64,000 bases of DNA, from positions 1,922,001-1,986,000 of the forward strand of contig NZ_BMFT01000001.1 of the NCBI RefSeq assembly GCF_014639155.1. The letters are read 5' to 3'. The notes beneath the pieces were generated by a model. The model worked only from the letters and a program-made list of their open reading frames with translations. It searched no databases and was not told the DNA's origin. The position numbers were made by a program, and so were the translations under genes. The stretch's first letter is position 1, and each line of letters opens with the position of its first letter. Shown in pieces: positions 15,428-23,982 of this stretch. The DNA is from Paenibacillus segetis. Its GTDB lineage: Bacteria; Bacillota; Bacilli; Paenibacillales; Paenibacillaceae.

Positions 15428-16402
15428 CTAAAACAACAGGGTTACGGTCGTACCTGCTCCCAGCTTTGATTGCAGCGTAACCTCGTGTCCGAGTCGTCCG
15501 CACACCTCTTTAACCAAATATAAGCCCATTCCGGTAGATTCGTAATATTGTCTCCCACGTTCCCCTGTGTAGTAAGGATGAAACACACGGTTTAAATCCT
15601 CTTTAACAATCCCGATACCTTGATCCTGTACGGTCAGTTTACACGAATTGCCCAGCTCTTCCGCTGAAATCGAAATCATTTTGCCAGTCCCGACGGTGTA
15701 GTTCAAGGCATTAACGACAATTTGATCCAACAAAAATCGCAGCCATTTCGCGTCTGAATACACCTTCAAACCCTCTCTGATTTGGAGCAATGGGGTAATT
15801 CCCTTACTGATAAACAGCTTGCGGTTGCTGGATACAACCTGATTGACGATCTGACGCAGCTCCACGGCTTCTACCGAGAAATCATGCTCGAAACGGTCGA
15901 GTCTGGCGGTGTATAAAACCATTTCCAGTCCTTTGCTCAGCCGGTCAAGCTCCTCCTGGATGCTGTCGGCAGCCGACTCCTCCAACTCCTGCAACAGCAG
16001 TTGAATAACGGAGATCGGCGTTTTCATCTGATGCACCCAACGGTTCATGAAAACGAGATGCTGTTCGTTTCCCCTTTGTTGCTGTTGCAGCTGGGCCTTG
16101 AAATACAGGTCGTAACTGCGCAGCAGCTCATGAACCGCAACGGATATCGGCGCCTCATCCATAGGCTGGAGCATTTCCTCCTGCGCAGCAAGCGGTTCTT
16201 CCAAGCGCCGATACAGCTCCCGGTGCTGATAGTAGTGGTAAATCAAATATAATGCAAGTACAACGGTGCTTAGTAGGAAGCCGTATAAGACGATCGAAAA
16301 AGGCCGTCCCTCTCCGGCAAGCCAATAAAGTAAAGGAACTAATGAAACTTGAACCGAATAAAACAGCAGCAGAGGTACATGCTCCTTCCAGAACAGCTTC
16401 AT
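15428..16402 (-). CDS. bceS: BceS-type intramembrane-sensing histidine kinase
   Basis: This 324-residue kinase has two N-terminal membrane helices (residues about 10-30 and 36-56) with almost no extracellular loop, the hallmark of BceS kinases, which sense the state of their cognate transporter. The phosphorylated His is His124 in RWVHQMKTPISVIQLL. The ATP-binding part shows an N box (DQIVVNALNYT), DQGIGI and GMGLYLVK. It overlaps the response-regulator gene by four bases (ATGA). Partner: the BceAB transporter immediately downstream. Signal: probably a cell-wall-active peptide such as bacitracin or a lantibiotic, known for the family and not readable here. Confidence 0.9.
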   Translation of the reverse strand: MKLFWKEHVPLLLFYSVQVSLVPLLYWLAGEGRPFSIVLYGFLLSTVVLALYLIYHYYQHRELYRRLEEPLAAQEEMLQPMDEAPISVAVHELLRSYDLYFKAQLQQQQRGNEQHLVFMNRWVHQMKTPISVIQLLLQELEESAADSIQEELDRLSKGLEMVLYTARLDRFEHDFSVEAVELRQIVNQVVSSNRKLFISKGITPLLQIREGLKVYSDAKWLRFLLDQIVVNALNYTVGTGKMISISAEELGNSCKLTVQDQGIGIVKEDLNRVFHPYYTGERGRQYYESTGMGLYLVKEVCGRLGHEVTLQSKLGAGTTVTLLF

Positions 16403-17100
16403 TGCAAATCCTCCCGCCTTACCGCAAGCTTGTAGCCCACTCCCCGAACCGTTTCTACACGATCCTCTGAGCCAAGTTCCTTCAGCTTTTTGCGCAGCCT
16501 TGTAATGTACACATTTAAGGTGTTGTCATCGATAAAATGATGATCTTCCCACATCAGATCCAGCAGCTTCTCCCTGCTCACTGCCCTTCCCTGCTTCAGA
16601 ATAAGCGCCTCTAGCAACTGGCTTTCTTTCACAGTCAGCTCGGTTCCATGTCCTGCGTAGCTTACGATGTAACGCTCGGGATACAGGATTAGCTCGCCGG
16701 ATTCCAGCCTCTTCTCTTCCTGGGTTGAAGCGTAAGCTCCGTAAGCTCTGCGCAAATGGCTGCGTATTTTGGCCATGACGACCTCATAATGGAAGGGTTT
16801 GGTAATATAGTCATCCGCCCCGTTCTCCAGCGCCATCACCTGATCCATCTCACTTTCCCGAGCAGATACAAATAAGATGGGACAATGTGAATGTGTACGG
16901 ATTTGTCGACACCAGTAGAAGCCGTCATACTTAGGTAGGTTGATATCGAGTAACACCAGATCCGCTCCATATTCCTGAAACTCCTCCAGCACATGATTGA
17001 AATCGACTACCTCCATCGCTTCGAATCCGTATTTGGACATGTACGAGTGCAGCAGGTTGGAGATTTTAGCATCATCCTCGACAATAAATATTTTGTACAT
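16399..17100 (-). CDS. bceR: BceR-type OmpR-family response regulator
   Basis: This 233-residue regulator has a receiver domain with acidic pocket VEDD, phospho-acceptor Asp52 (VLLDINLPKYDG) and Lys in YITKPFHYE. An OmpR/PhoB winged helix (TVKESQLLEALILKQGRAVSREKLLDLMW is the recognition region, read in parts) follows. It is the first gene of the bceRS pair. Phosphorylated BceR-type proteins activate the transporter genes, here just past bceS. AAAAGGAGC precedes the ATG. Confidence 0.9.
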   Translation of the reverse strand: MYKIFIVEDDAKISNLLHSYMSKYGFEAMEVVDFNHVLEEFQEYGADLVLLDINLPKYDGFYWCRQIRTHSHCPILFVSARESEMDQVMALENGADDYITKPFHYEVVMAKIRSHLRRAYGAYASTQEEKRLESGELILYPERYIVSYAGHGTELTVKESQLLEALILKQGRAVSREKLLDLMWEDHHFIDDNTLNVYITRLRKKLKELGSEDRVETVRGVGYKLAVRREDLQ

Positions 17101-17237
17101 AAGTCCAGCTCCTTTTTACGACTTGAAAGCGAAAATATACATTGCTACTTCAATCTTGTAACAGAATAAGGTAAATATGTAGTATACTTCGAAACTCAAA
17201 TATCGACAGTTATTAAGTTCACTTCATCCCTAAAATT

Positions 17238-17480
17238 TTACTTTTTACAAATCATGAAATACTCTATCATTCCACCTAAATCATCTTTCTTTTCTATTTC
17301 GAAATAGGGGTTCAACATCATTTCAAATTCGCGGTTTGTCATAGAAAACTTATCCGTTCTATCTAAATAATCTCTTATCATCAACAAATAATCTTCTTTC
17401 CGATAGGCGATTACGCCTCTGGCACTATGCCTGATAAGGATTAAGAGATCCGAGACTTCTACATGCTCGCGGATGATTTG
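17238..17480 (-). pseudogene. C-terminal fragment of a SAM-dependent methyltransferase
   Basis: An 80-codon minus-strand frame follows a TAG stop and ends at a TAA at 17238. Its translation includes RHSARGVIAYRKEDYLLM, RDYLDRTDKFSMTNREFE and DDLGGMIEYFMICKK, which looks like the C-terminal third of a class I methyltransferase. There is no start codon, ribosome site or SAM-binding motif left. It is one of several 3' gene fragments in this accessory stretch. The remaining gap from 17101 to 17725 otherwise holds only one copy of the dispersed repeat. Confidence 0.5.
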
Positions 17481-17539
17481 CTATCACTATTTTACCAAAA
17501 TTAGGGCATTTCGAGATACTCTAATCTTTTTACTCTACT

Positions 17540-17561
17540 ACGTTAATCTGCCTGTTAGTTG
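17540..17561 (+). repeat. dispersed CCGTTAG-core repeat, copy A
   Basis: ACGTTAATCTGCCTGTTAGTTG is a diverged copy of a motif found six times between 17.5 and 24.5 kb. Just after it, CTGCCGAT...GCTAGCAG forms an imperfect hairpin. It is the only copy without a minus-strand gene ending immediately to its right. Confidence 0.5.
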
Positions 17562-17725
17562 AAAAAAGGACTGCCGATGGTGCTAGCAGCCAAGTTTCAC
17601 TCAAGTTATTCCTCAGAAATCTCTACACTATCTAAACCCAATTTGACGCCGAAATTAGGCATTCACCTTGACTAGGGCGAATATCTTAATGGGGAAGTAC
17701 ATTTAAAAAAAATGAGGCGATACAC

Positions 17726-18505
17726 TTGGGATACTTCGTTACTGTGGAACCGGGCGTAAAAGTATTTATAGAGGACATCAATCCGAAGGGAAATAAAACG
17801 ATACTTTTTATTCATGGATGGCCGCTAAACCATAACCAGTTCGAATATCAGTTCAATTTCCTTCCTAAGCTCGGATATCGTTGTATCGGAATGGACTGGA
17901 GAGGATACGGCAATTCGGATAAACCATTCGACGGTTACAGTTTCGATAGATTAGCAGATGATCTTCGTATGGTCATCGAAGCGTTACAGCTAAAAAACAT
18001 AACACTGGCAGGACACTCTACTGGAGGCGCGATCTCGATTCGTTATATGGCTCGTTACAAAGGGTACGGGGTATCTAAACTCGTCCTGATCGACGCTGCG
18101 TCTCCATCAAGCGTTCCAAAAGAGTTTACGAATAAAATCATTGAAGAAACAAACAATGACCGTCCAAAAATGCTGCAAAACCAAACGGAGATTTTTTTCT
18201 TTCAGTACATTTCTGAACCGAAATCTGAATGGTTCTTTCTAATGGGTTTACAAGCTGCGAATTGGTCGACTTCCGCCATTATGGTCACGCTAAGAGACGA
18301 GAATGTTTACAACGATCTTGGACAGATCGATGTGCCCACATTAATTATTCATGGAATTCATGATAAAGTCGTTCCGTTTATCCAAGCTCAGGAAACAAAT
18401 AAGCTGATTAAAAATTCGCAATTAGTTTCATTCCAATACAGCGGCCATTGCCCTTTTTTGGAGGAGCGTGATAGATTCAACCAACTATTATCTTCTTTTG
18501 CATAA
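17726..18505 (+). CDS. alpha/beta hydrolase (haloperoxidase-like fold)
   Basis: This 259-residue soluble hydrolase has the oxyanion HGWPLNHNQ, the nucleophile elbow GHSTGG (Thr in place of the common Met), a likely acid in HGIHDKVVP and the catalytic His in SGHCPF. The layout resembles cofactor-free haloperoxidases and related esterases. The start is a TTG at 17726, the only fitting start ahead of YFVTVEPGVKVF; the ribosome site (GAGGCG) is weak, so expression may be low. It stands alone on the plus strand, between a methyltransferase fragment and a DUF418 fragment. Confidence 0.8.
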   Translation: MGYFVTVEPGVKVFIEDINPKGNKTILFIHGWPLNHNQFEYQFNFLPKLGYRCIGMDWRGYGNSDKPFDGYSFDRLADDLRMVIEALQLKNITLAGHSTGGAISIRYMARYKGYGVSKLVLIDAASPSSVPKEFTNKIIEETNNDRPKMLQNQTEIFFFQYISEPKSEWFFLMGLQAANWSTSAIMVTLRDENVYNDLGQIDVPTLIIHGIHDKVVPFIQAQETNKLIKNSQLVSFQYSGHCPFLEERDRFNQLLSSFA

Positions 18506-18627
18506 CACCTCTCCAACAATTTTTTTGTCATTCTTTACAAGAATTTCCGATAACGTTTGTGTATCTATGAACCCGAGAGGCTTAAGGCGTAAACGGTACT
18601 GGGTTATATCGTTAAAGGACAAGAGCT

Positions 18628-18735
18628 ATGGGGTACGGATTCCTATCTTTTATATTAGCCGTTATCTTCTCGCATGGGTGGAGAAAACGAATGTCCCGCG
18701 GACCGATTGAATTATTAATGCGAGAAGTATGCTAA
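18628..18735 (+). pseudogene. C-terminal remnant of a DUF418-family membrane protein
   Basis: A 35-residue frame reads MGYGFLSFILAVIFSHGWRK then RMSRGPIELLMREVC and stops. The last membrane helix followed by W..R.SRGPIE..MR is the signature ending of DUF418 membrane proteins. The upstream part of such a gene (300-400 residues) is missing. An in-frame stop lies nine bases before the ATG, and other frames are not coding. A terminator follows directly. Confidence 0.6.
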
Positions 18736-18748
18736 ACTTAGGTTCACC

Positions 18749-18780
18749 AAAAATCCCCTCGACCTGAGGGGATTTTTTCT
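18749..18780 (+). terminator. intrinsic terminator, usable on both strands
   Basis: AAAAATCCCCTC (18749-18760) pairs with GAGGGGATTTTT (18766-18777) around GACCT, and TTTCT follows. It lies between the DUF418 remnant and the convergent methyltransferase gene and serves both. Confidence 0.85.
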
Positions 18781-18802
18781 ATTGCAATGCATTACGTCTC
18801 TC

Positions 18803-19561
18803 CTAACATTTCCTACAAATGCTTATGATAGATGAAGATGACGGAGAGAACGGTGTTTTATCCCAGTCAGCATATTGATGTTCGACGCGAAAGCCGTGAC
18901 GGGTTAATAAAGAATGCAGCGTATCCTGATCCGTGAACCGACAAGCAATTCGGGAAGTCGTTCGCTTATACCCCCAATCACGCATCGTGACCCAATGCAT
19001 GATATGCTGGCTAGCATCGTAACATTGTGTGCCTGATACCTTGACGTTATTCCCATCCTTATCAATAAATGATCCCCATTCTGTCTCCTCTTGATCGGAT
19101 AAATCCGTTCCCTCCGGATTACGGGTCTCGAATGCAAAGATTCCATGGGGTTGTAAATGTTTATGAACGGTCGTGAGCAAATCGATTTGATCTTGATCAC
19201 TTAAGAATGCCTGAAATGCATTACCAGTCAAATAAATCATCGAAAATCGCTTGTCCGATTCGAAGGTACGGGCATCGCCTTCCATAAAAGTAACAGTCAA
19301 CCCTTCCGCCTTCAACCGCGCATATGCGAGCATCGCTAAAGAGATATCTACACCGGTCATCGTTATGCCGGCTTTCGACAGGGGTATCGTTGTTAAGCCT
19401 GTACCACAAGCAAGTTCTAACACTTCCCCAGGACTCGATCTAGCAAGCTCAAGATAGAACTGATATTTGTCCATTTCACCGTCAAATTCAAGATCGTAAT
19501 TTACCGGATCTTGATATTCTTCAAGATTGCTATGTTCAATCAACGCAATTCCCTCTTTCAT
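18803..19561 (-). CDS. class I SAM-dependent methyltransferase
   Basis: This 252-residue methyltransferase has motif I VLELACGTG, the acidic motif II MTGVDIS, a motif III-like MEGDARTF and MIYLTGNAFQ as motif IV, followed by FETRNPEG. This layout is common in small-molecule methyltransferases of Bacillales; the substrate cannot be read. It is a single-gene unit ending at the shared terminator. The start ATG at 19561 is followed by a Glu/Asp-rich N-terminus. No regulator is adjacent. Confidence 0.82.
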   Translation of the reverse strand: MKEGIALIEHSNLEEYQDPVNYDLEFDGEMDKYQFYLELARSSPGEVLELACGTGLTTIPLSKAGITMTGVDISLAMLAYARLKAEGLTVTFMEGDARTFESDKRFSMIYLTGNAFQAFLSDQDQIDLLTTVHKHLQPHGIFAFETRNPEGTDLSDQEETEWGSFIDKDGNNVKVSGTQCYDASQHIMHWVTMRDWGYKRTTSRIACRFTDQDTLHSLLTRHGFRVEHQYADWDKTPFSPSSSSIISICRKC

Positions 19562-19828
19562 TTCTTGTTATAACATTTCGAATTTCCAAAAAAGAATCTA
19601 TTGAATAAAGTAAACACAATGTTGTATTGAGAAAAAATAATATCTATAAGGAAAAACATGTACTGTGCTTATAAAGACGCAGAAAGGATAATCGGAATGA
19701 AAGCCCTATCGCCAGCCATCGAACTTAACAGTATTATTATACTATTTTTTTATAATCCATTTGGTAATAAATAGGTATAATCAATTTTTATCGAACCTTA
19801 CATAACTACTCTTTAAGTCGATAATCAC
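19562..19828. other. gene-free AT-rich stretch
   Basis: I see no supported gene, RNA or terminator here. It separates the methyltransferase promoter side from repeat copy B and the recombinase relic. Confidence 0.4.
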
Positions 19829-19852
19829 TACGCTATCCTGCCCGTTAGCTTA
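19829..19852 (+). repeat. dispersed CCGTTAG-core repeat, copy B
   Basis: TACGCTATCCTGCCCGTTAG followed by CTTA is the best-preserved copy. It lies about 43 bases beyond the 3' end of the tyrosine recombinase relic. Confidence 0.65.
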
Positions 19853-19894
19853 GTCATGATAGCCATCCAAATTAGCTACCTAGACCTGAAGACA

Positions 19895-20738
19895 TTAAAA
19901 GAACCGTCGATATAGCTCGCGTCTTCGCTCTCCACGGAGCTGAGCATATATCTGAGTGGTCGATGCTTTTTCATGCCCTAGCATCCCTTGAATGAATTCT
20001 AAGGATGCTCCATTATCCAATAGCTGACATGCATAGGTATGACGAAAACGGTGCGGGTACACATTAGCTTAAATCTCTCCCCGATTTGCTATCCGCTTTA
20101 ACGTCCATCTGATCGTCGGTATTGACATTCGGCGGGTAGGATGTGTTTCCGTTACAAATAGTGCTTTACAGGAATCTTCGCGACAATTTAAGTATTTTTT
20201 TTAACCACACCTTGCATTCGGTAGTAAAGTAAACTTCTCTTTGTTTGGATCCCTTGCCATTTACAATCGCTGAACAATTTTCCCAGTTAAGATCTTCAAT
20301 GTTTATTTTCTGTACCTCTCCAACACGGCAGCCAGAACTATATAAAAATTCCAACAAAGCTCGTTCTCGATGTGATAGACAGGAAATCTTAAGATGAATC
20401 ACATCCTCTTCTATAAGAAACTTCGGAATGCGTTTATCCATCTTTGGCTCCCTCAATTTAAGAGAGGGATTCTTCGTAAGGTAACCTTCTTCATACGCAA
20501 AGCGAAAAAGGGAGCGCACAAATCTGATACGATGTCCTAAGCTGCTTGGCTTTAATCGTCCGGATTGTCTAGCTAAATATTCCTTAAGCTCTAGCAAAGT
20601 GATTTCCTCAATCTCAAGATCACCTAATTCGCCAACCAGCATTTTCAATTGCAATGAGTAGGCTTTTAATGTGTACGGACTGAATCCCTGAATCCGTTTA
20701 TCAACTTCATACAGCTTTCATAATTCACTCAGGTACAT
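19895..20738 (-). pseudogene. degraded tyrosine recombinase (XerC/D-like integrase)
   Basis: Read together, the frames give a full tyrosine recombinase of about 280 codons. They run from an ATG at 20738, through a SAM-like N-terminal domain (SPYTLKAY, then LVGELGDLEIEEITLLELKE), to the catalytic domain with the first Arg in SSGCRVGEV, then HRFRH, GHEKASTTQIYAQL with the nucleophile Tyr, and a final TAA at 19895. It carries an in-frame TGA at codon 7, a frameshift near a run of T at about 20195-20205, and an in-frame TAA just before NVYPHRFRH. It is therefore inactive. It is the only mobility gene in the window and lies among the dispersed repeats. Confidence 0.85.
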
Positions 20739-20820
20739 AGCGAAACCCTCCCAATTATATAAACCTATTAGATCTAGGTTCTCTTGAAATGGAAGGGTTT
20801 AATCACTTTATTTCACAAAC

Positions 20821-20843
20821 GTAAAGTGTCCCGTTAGTTCAAC
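20821..20843 (+). repeat. dispersed CCGTTAG-core repeat, copy C
   Basis: GTAAAGTGTCCCGTTAGTTC shares the core. The stop codon of the DUF3953 gene (complement of TTA at 20834-20836) lies inside the repeat, so the repeat supplies the gene's last codons. Confidence 0.5.
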
Positions 20844-21067
20844 AAAAAGCCCTGTACTGATACAAATATTGAAAACAGGAAGACAACAACCAGAAGCCAA
20901 CCATATGTTTTTCGCTCTTTTTGAAATTCCTCTAACCCCATCACCAACATCATTAAACCCAAAAGTAATATCATAAGTGATTGAAACTCAGAATTCTTTG
21001 TTATGAGTCCATAAGCAGCAATTATAATAATAACTGGTGATAAAATAAATCGTAACATCTTTAACAA
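20834..21067 (-). CDS. DUF3953 small membrane protein (YczI-like)
   Basis: This 77-residue protein has three hydrophobic segments (residues about 5-22, 30-45 and 55-74) separated by short charged turns. GLEEFQKERKTYGWL between helices two and three is typical of DUF3953 proteins such as Bacillus YczI. The function of the family is unknown. GGGGGGGATTTTTTGTTAAAG precedes the start (A/G-rich, spacing acceptable). Its stop codon overlaps repeat copy C, an unusual 3' arrangement shared in looser form by its neighbours. Confidence 0.75.
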   Translation of the reverse strand: MLKMLRFILSPVIIIIAAYGLITKNSEFQSLMILLLGLMMLVMGLEEFQKERKTYGWLLVVVFLFSIFVSVQGFLLN

Positions 21068-21090
21068 AAAATCCCCCCCCTTTTTCTTAT

Positions 21091-21112
21091 TGCACTAATC
21101 TGCCCGTTAGCC
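21091..21112 (+). repeat. dispersed CCGTTAG-core repeat, copy D
   Basis: TGCACTAATCTGCCCGTTAG and CC match the consensus closely. It lies between the DUF3953 gene's start and the 3' end of the next minus-strand small gene. Confidence 0.6.
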
Positions 21113-21220
21113 ATCCATGCATCCTCTGCAATGCACCACAGAGCATGAAAGTTGACCCGTTCTTTCATGGTAGTTGAACGAATAAGGCTCCAACCCCATA
21201 TGATCAACTCTGTTAGATTG

Positions 21221-21460
21221 TCATTTAGATCCGTCATATTCCGTTTCTACTTTAGTTGGTATGGTCGATAATCCGTTTTCTTTCGCATATTTTGCAAGTT
21301 CATCTGGGTCAGTAATGGTCCTCGTAATTGCTCTTTCATCTTTATTTACGTAGTGGACATACGGATCGTTTTTATCTCCATAATAATAGTTTAATCCAAT
21401 AACAGCCGGAATAAGTAACAATGCAATAAGCGTAAAGAAGGGAACTAACTGTTTTCTTAT
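21221..21460 (-). CDS. small hypothetical protein with N-terminal membrane segment
   Basis: The frame from 21460 encodes 79 residues. A charged start (RKQLVPFF) leads into a hydrophobic segment (residues about 5-20) and then a hydrophilic tail NYYYGDKNDPYVHYVNKDE and ITDPDELAKYAKENGLST. GGAGGT lies eight bases before 21460, but the codon there is ATA, not ATG; the first usual start is a TTG at 21421, inside the membrane segment and without a site. Either ATA is used, or the start was lost by one mutation. I do not recognise the family. It lies between repeat copies D and E. Confidence 0.5.
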   Translation of the reverse strand: MRKQLVPFFTLIALLLIPAVIGLNYYYGDKNDPYVHYVNKDERAITRTITDPDELAKYAKENGLSTIPTKVETEYDGSK

Positions 21461-21520
21461 TTAACTACACCTCCAACTTCATAATACGATTTTGTGGAAA
21501 ATGATAAAATATGGTCAACA

Positions 21521-21582
21521 ATGCATAACTGTCCGTTAGCTTAACGATAACAAGGAGCAGCTGCTGTGGCAAACTGCTCCTT
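21521..21582 (+). repeat. dispersed CCGTTAG-core repeat, copy E, with hairpin
   Basis: ATGCATAACTGTCCGTTAGC is followed by TTAACG, giving CGTTA-GCT-TAACG, and then by a 9-base stem AAGGAGCAG (21552-21560) with CTGCTCCTT (21574-21582). The hairpin may act as a terminator. The copy lies just past the RidA fragment's stop. Confidence 0.6.
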
Positions 21583-21609
21583 ATTTGATTGAACTCTCGT
21601 AATAGAACA

Positions 21610-21684
21610 TCACTTCACTGCGACAGCCTTGATTTCAACGAGCAAATCTGGTGTAGCTAGCGCTTCGACAATTTGGATGGCCCT
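21610..21684 (-). pseudogene. C-terminal fragment of a RidA/YjgF-family protein
   Basis: The minus strand encodes RAIQIVEALATPDLLVEIKA then VAVK and a TGA at 21610. This is the usual C-terminal strand and helix of RidA-family enamine/imine deaminases (P-DLLVEI-A-AV). The first 100 residues are absent, replaced by the end of the ABC permease gene 47 bases upstream. It is another 3' remnant in this stretch. Confidence 0.6.
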
Positions 21685-21731
21685 AAACTTGATATTTTTG
21701 TTGACAACTTTAATTATAGTTCATACAAACA

Positions 21732-22502
21732 TTAAGCCGCATTCCGATTGTATGCGCGCATCGCGAATAGATATGCGACGATCATTATCCCTAAGCACCA
21801 CGCTAAAGCGACCCAGATTTCATTGCCAACCGGTTGATTTGACAATAGTGCACGGATGGTCTCTACGATAGACGTCACTGGCTGGTTTTCGGCAAAGGCG
21901 CGTACGACTGACGGCATCGTCTCGGTCGGTACAAAGGCAGAACTGATGAATGGCAGGAAGATTAACGGATAGGAAAAGGCGCTTGCACCTTCTATCGTTT
22001 TTCCGGACAGTCCGGAAATGGCCGCGATCCAAGTCAAAGCCAGCGTAAACAGTACGAGTATACCTGCTACGGCAAGCCATGACAGTACCCCTGCCGAAGA
22101 GCGAAAGCCCATAATAAGCGCTACAAGAATGATGACGACAATAGTAATGACGTTGGATACCACCGAGGTCAGCACGTGTCCCCACAGCACAGTGGAACGC
22201 GCAATCGGCATGGAGTGGAACCGCTCAATGATACCCCGTTGCTTATCCAAGAACAGGCGGTAAGCCACATAGGCCACCCCGCTGGCAATAGCCATAAGCA
22301 ATATGCCAGGTAACAGGTAGTTCACATAGTTATCCGTACCGGTTTTGATTGCGCCGCCAAATACATAGACGAACAACAGCATCATTGCAATCGGAGTAAT
22401 ACAGACCGTGAAGATGGTGTCCATACTGCGGAAAATATGGCGCATGGAACGTCCAAGCATAACGCTCAAGTCGCTGAAAAAATGTTTTTTTGCCGCCTCC
22501 AT
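21732..22502 (-). CDS. ABC-2 type transporter permease (DrrB-like)
   Basis: This 256-residue membrane protein has six predicted helices and the ABC-2 signature around RGIIERFHSMPIARSTVLWG, which leads into the third helix. The family exports drugs, lipids or polysaccharides. It abuts the ATPase gene with no gap and belongs to an operon that starts with a PadR regulator. Drug or toxic-lipid export is the likely role, as for daunorubicin DrrAB and its many relatives; the substrate is unknown. The 3' end lies next to a RidA fragment and repeat copy E. Confidence 0.88.
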   Translation of the reverse strand: MEAAKKHFFSDLSVMLGRSMRHIFRSMDTIFTVCITPIAMMLLFVYVFGGAIKTGTDNYVNYLLPGILLMAIASGVAYVAYRLFLDKQRGIIERFHSMPIARSTVLWGHVLTSVVSNVITIVVIILVALIMGFRSSAGVLSWLAVAGILVLFTLALTWIAAISGLSGKTIEGASAFSYPLIFLPFISSAFVPTETMPSVVRAFAENQPVTSIVETIRALLSNQPVGNEIWVALAWCLGIMIVAYLFAMRAYNRNAA

Positions 22503-23261
22503 TTACATGGCCTCCTTTTTACCGATGATTGCGAGGAATATTTCCTCCAATGTTGGCTGTTTTTCAACATACTCCACCTTTGCCGATGGAAACAGCTTTT
22601 TCAGTTCCGCGAGCGTGCCGCTGGTGATAATTCTGCCCTCGTGCAGAATAGCAATTTGGTCGGCAAGCTGCTCGGCTTCCTCTAAATGCTGCGTGGTCAA
22701 GAATACCGTCGTGCCACCGGTGGCAAGCTCTCTTACAATCTTCCAAACCTCGATACGTGCCTCGGGGTCAAGCCCGGTGGTTGGCTCGTCGAGGAAAATG
22801 ATCTGCGGTTTTCCCACAAGGCTCAAGGCTATGTCGAGCCTACGGCGCATACCACCCGAATAAGTAGATGGCTTACGGTCGGCCGCGTCAGTTAAGCTGA
22901 AACGTTTCAGCAAATCTTCCGCAACTTGACGCGGATGATCCAGATGCCTCAGCTTGGCAATCATGATCAGATTTTCCCGTCCAGTCAATATCTCGTCCAC
23001 GGCGGCGAATTGCCCGGTCAGACTGATCGCTTGCCGCACATTCTCAGGTTTTGACGCGACATCAAACCCGTTTACGGTAGCAGTGCCTCCGTCCTGTTTG
23101 AGCAACGTGGTGAGGATTCTGATAATCGTCGTCTTACCCGCGCCATTAGAGCCAAGCAGTGCGAAAATCTCACCTCGCTTCACTTCAAAATCGACGCCCT
23201 TTAGGACTTCCGTGTTCTTGAAAGACTTTCGCAGACCTTTCACTTCAATTGCTTTTTTCAT
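22503..23261 (-). CDS. ABC transporter ATP-binding protein (DrrA-like)
   Basis: This 252-residue ATPase powers the adjacent permease. Walker A is GSNGAGKTT, the signature SGGMRRRLD, Walker B IIFLDEPTTGLDP, and the H-loop TTQHLEEAEQLAD is of the DrrA type. A Lys/Glu-rich C-terminal tail is present (KVEYVEKQPTLEEIFLAI). Its start lies inside the end of the upstream DUF1048 gene (17-base overlap), so the whole operon is tightly coupled. Confidence 0.9.
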   Translation of the reverse strand: MKKAIEVKGLRKSFKNTEVLKGVDFEVKRGEIFALLGSNGAGKTTIIRILTTLLKQDGGTATVNGFDVASKPENVRQAISLTGQFAAVDEILTGRENLIMIAKLRHLDHPRQVAEDLLKRFSLTDAADRKPSTYSGGMRRRLDIALSLVGKPQIIFLDEPTTGLDPEARIEVWKIVRELATGGTTVFLTTQHLEEAEQLADQIAILHEGRIITSGTLAELKKLFPSAKVEYVEKQPTLEEIFLAIIGKKEAM

Positions 23262-23625
23262 CCCGATCCTCCCCTTTTTTTGATTTCTTCGTAACCTTCT
23301 TCATGGCCTTGTTAACTTCTTGGTTAACAGATTCTTGATAGAGGTCAGCATAAGTTTTGGAATCTTTGATTAGATCGTCGCTGAAAGCCGCTACGTCACT
23401 GCCCGTCACTTCGAGCACGCCTTTACCCAAAGCCGCGCCCTCTTCAAATAGATCGATAATACCCGAGAGCAAACCCGTCCCTTCGGTTAGCTCAACAGGG
23501 CCTACCTTAAAGAGATATTTTTGAATCTCTTTATAAACAATCTGATAATCTTGCGGGAGCGCTTTGACACGCGCCACGTGTGCTCGCCATTCTTTTTTGC
23601 CTTGGATGATATCTTGTATTCTCAT
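23245..23625 (-). CDS. DUF1048 family protein
   Basis: This 126-residue soluble helical protein shows the DUF1048 pattern: K.W..H..RVKALPQDYQIVYKEIQKYLF, then LLSGIIDLFEEGAALGKGVLEVTG and DVAAFSDDLI. These proteins have a small four-helix fold, no known enzymatic activity, and typically sit beside PadR regulators. It overlaps the ABC ATPase gene at its 3' end and has a very basic tail (KKVTKKSKKGEDRDEK). A second copy lies ten bases upstream. Confidence 0.82.
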   Translation of the reverse strand: MRIQDIIQGKKEWRAHVARVKALPQDYQIVYKEIQKYLFKVGPVELTEGTGLLSGIIDLFEEGAALGKGVLEVTGSDVAAFSDDLIKDSKTYADLYQESVNQEVNKAMKKVTKKSKKGEDRDEKSN

Positions 23626-23634
23626 TTTATCCTC

Positions 23635-23982
23635 CTATTTACCTAATTTTTTAGCGATATTATTGTTGAGTTGCTCGCGCCACTTGTCGCGATAAGACTT
23701 TGCCCCTTCTTCGCCGGCTAGCGCTGAACAGAAGCCTTTGATATCGTCACCCAAAACCTCTTGAACACTCTGGCCGTCCGCCGCCGTTTCTTCGAGTAGG
23801 CCAAGCACGCCGTCAAGAATCGGCATGAGGTTTCGACCGGTGAAATCCGAGTACATCCAAATATTAGAGTTAATTTTTTCCCATGCGACTTGATAATCAG
23901 CCGGCAACTTTTTGGATCGCGATTCAAACCTTTTCATTTCCTTAGTCATGTCGTTGCCGGTGATTTTTTCCCAAAAATTCAT
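23635..23982 (-). CDS. DUF1048 family protein, second copy
   Basis: This 115-residue protein is a diverged paralogue of the downstream DUF1048 protein, with the same order of motifs (KLPADYQVAWEKINSNIW, LDGVLGLLEETAADGQSVQ, LGDDIKGFCSAL). I place the start at the ATG at 23982, with GGAGAGAA before it, rather than further upstream in the PadR gene. It overlaps the PadR stop by four bases (ATGA). Two DUF1048 genes in a row suggest a partnership with PadR or with each other. Confidence 0.82.
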   Translation of the reverse strand: MNFWEKITGNDMTKEMKRFESRSKKLPADYQVAWEKINSNIWMYSDFTGRNLMPILDGVLGLLEETAADGQSVQEVLGDDIKGFCSALAGEEGAKSYRDKWREQLNNNIAKKLGK

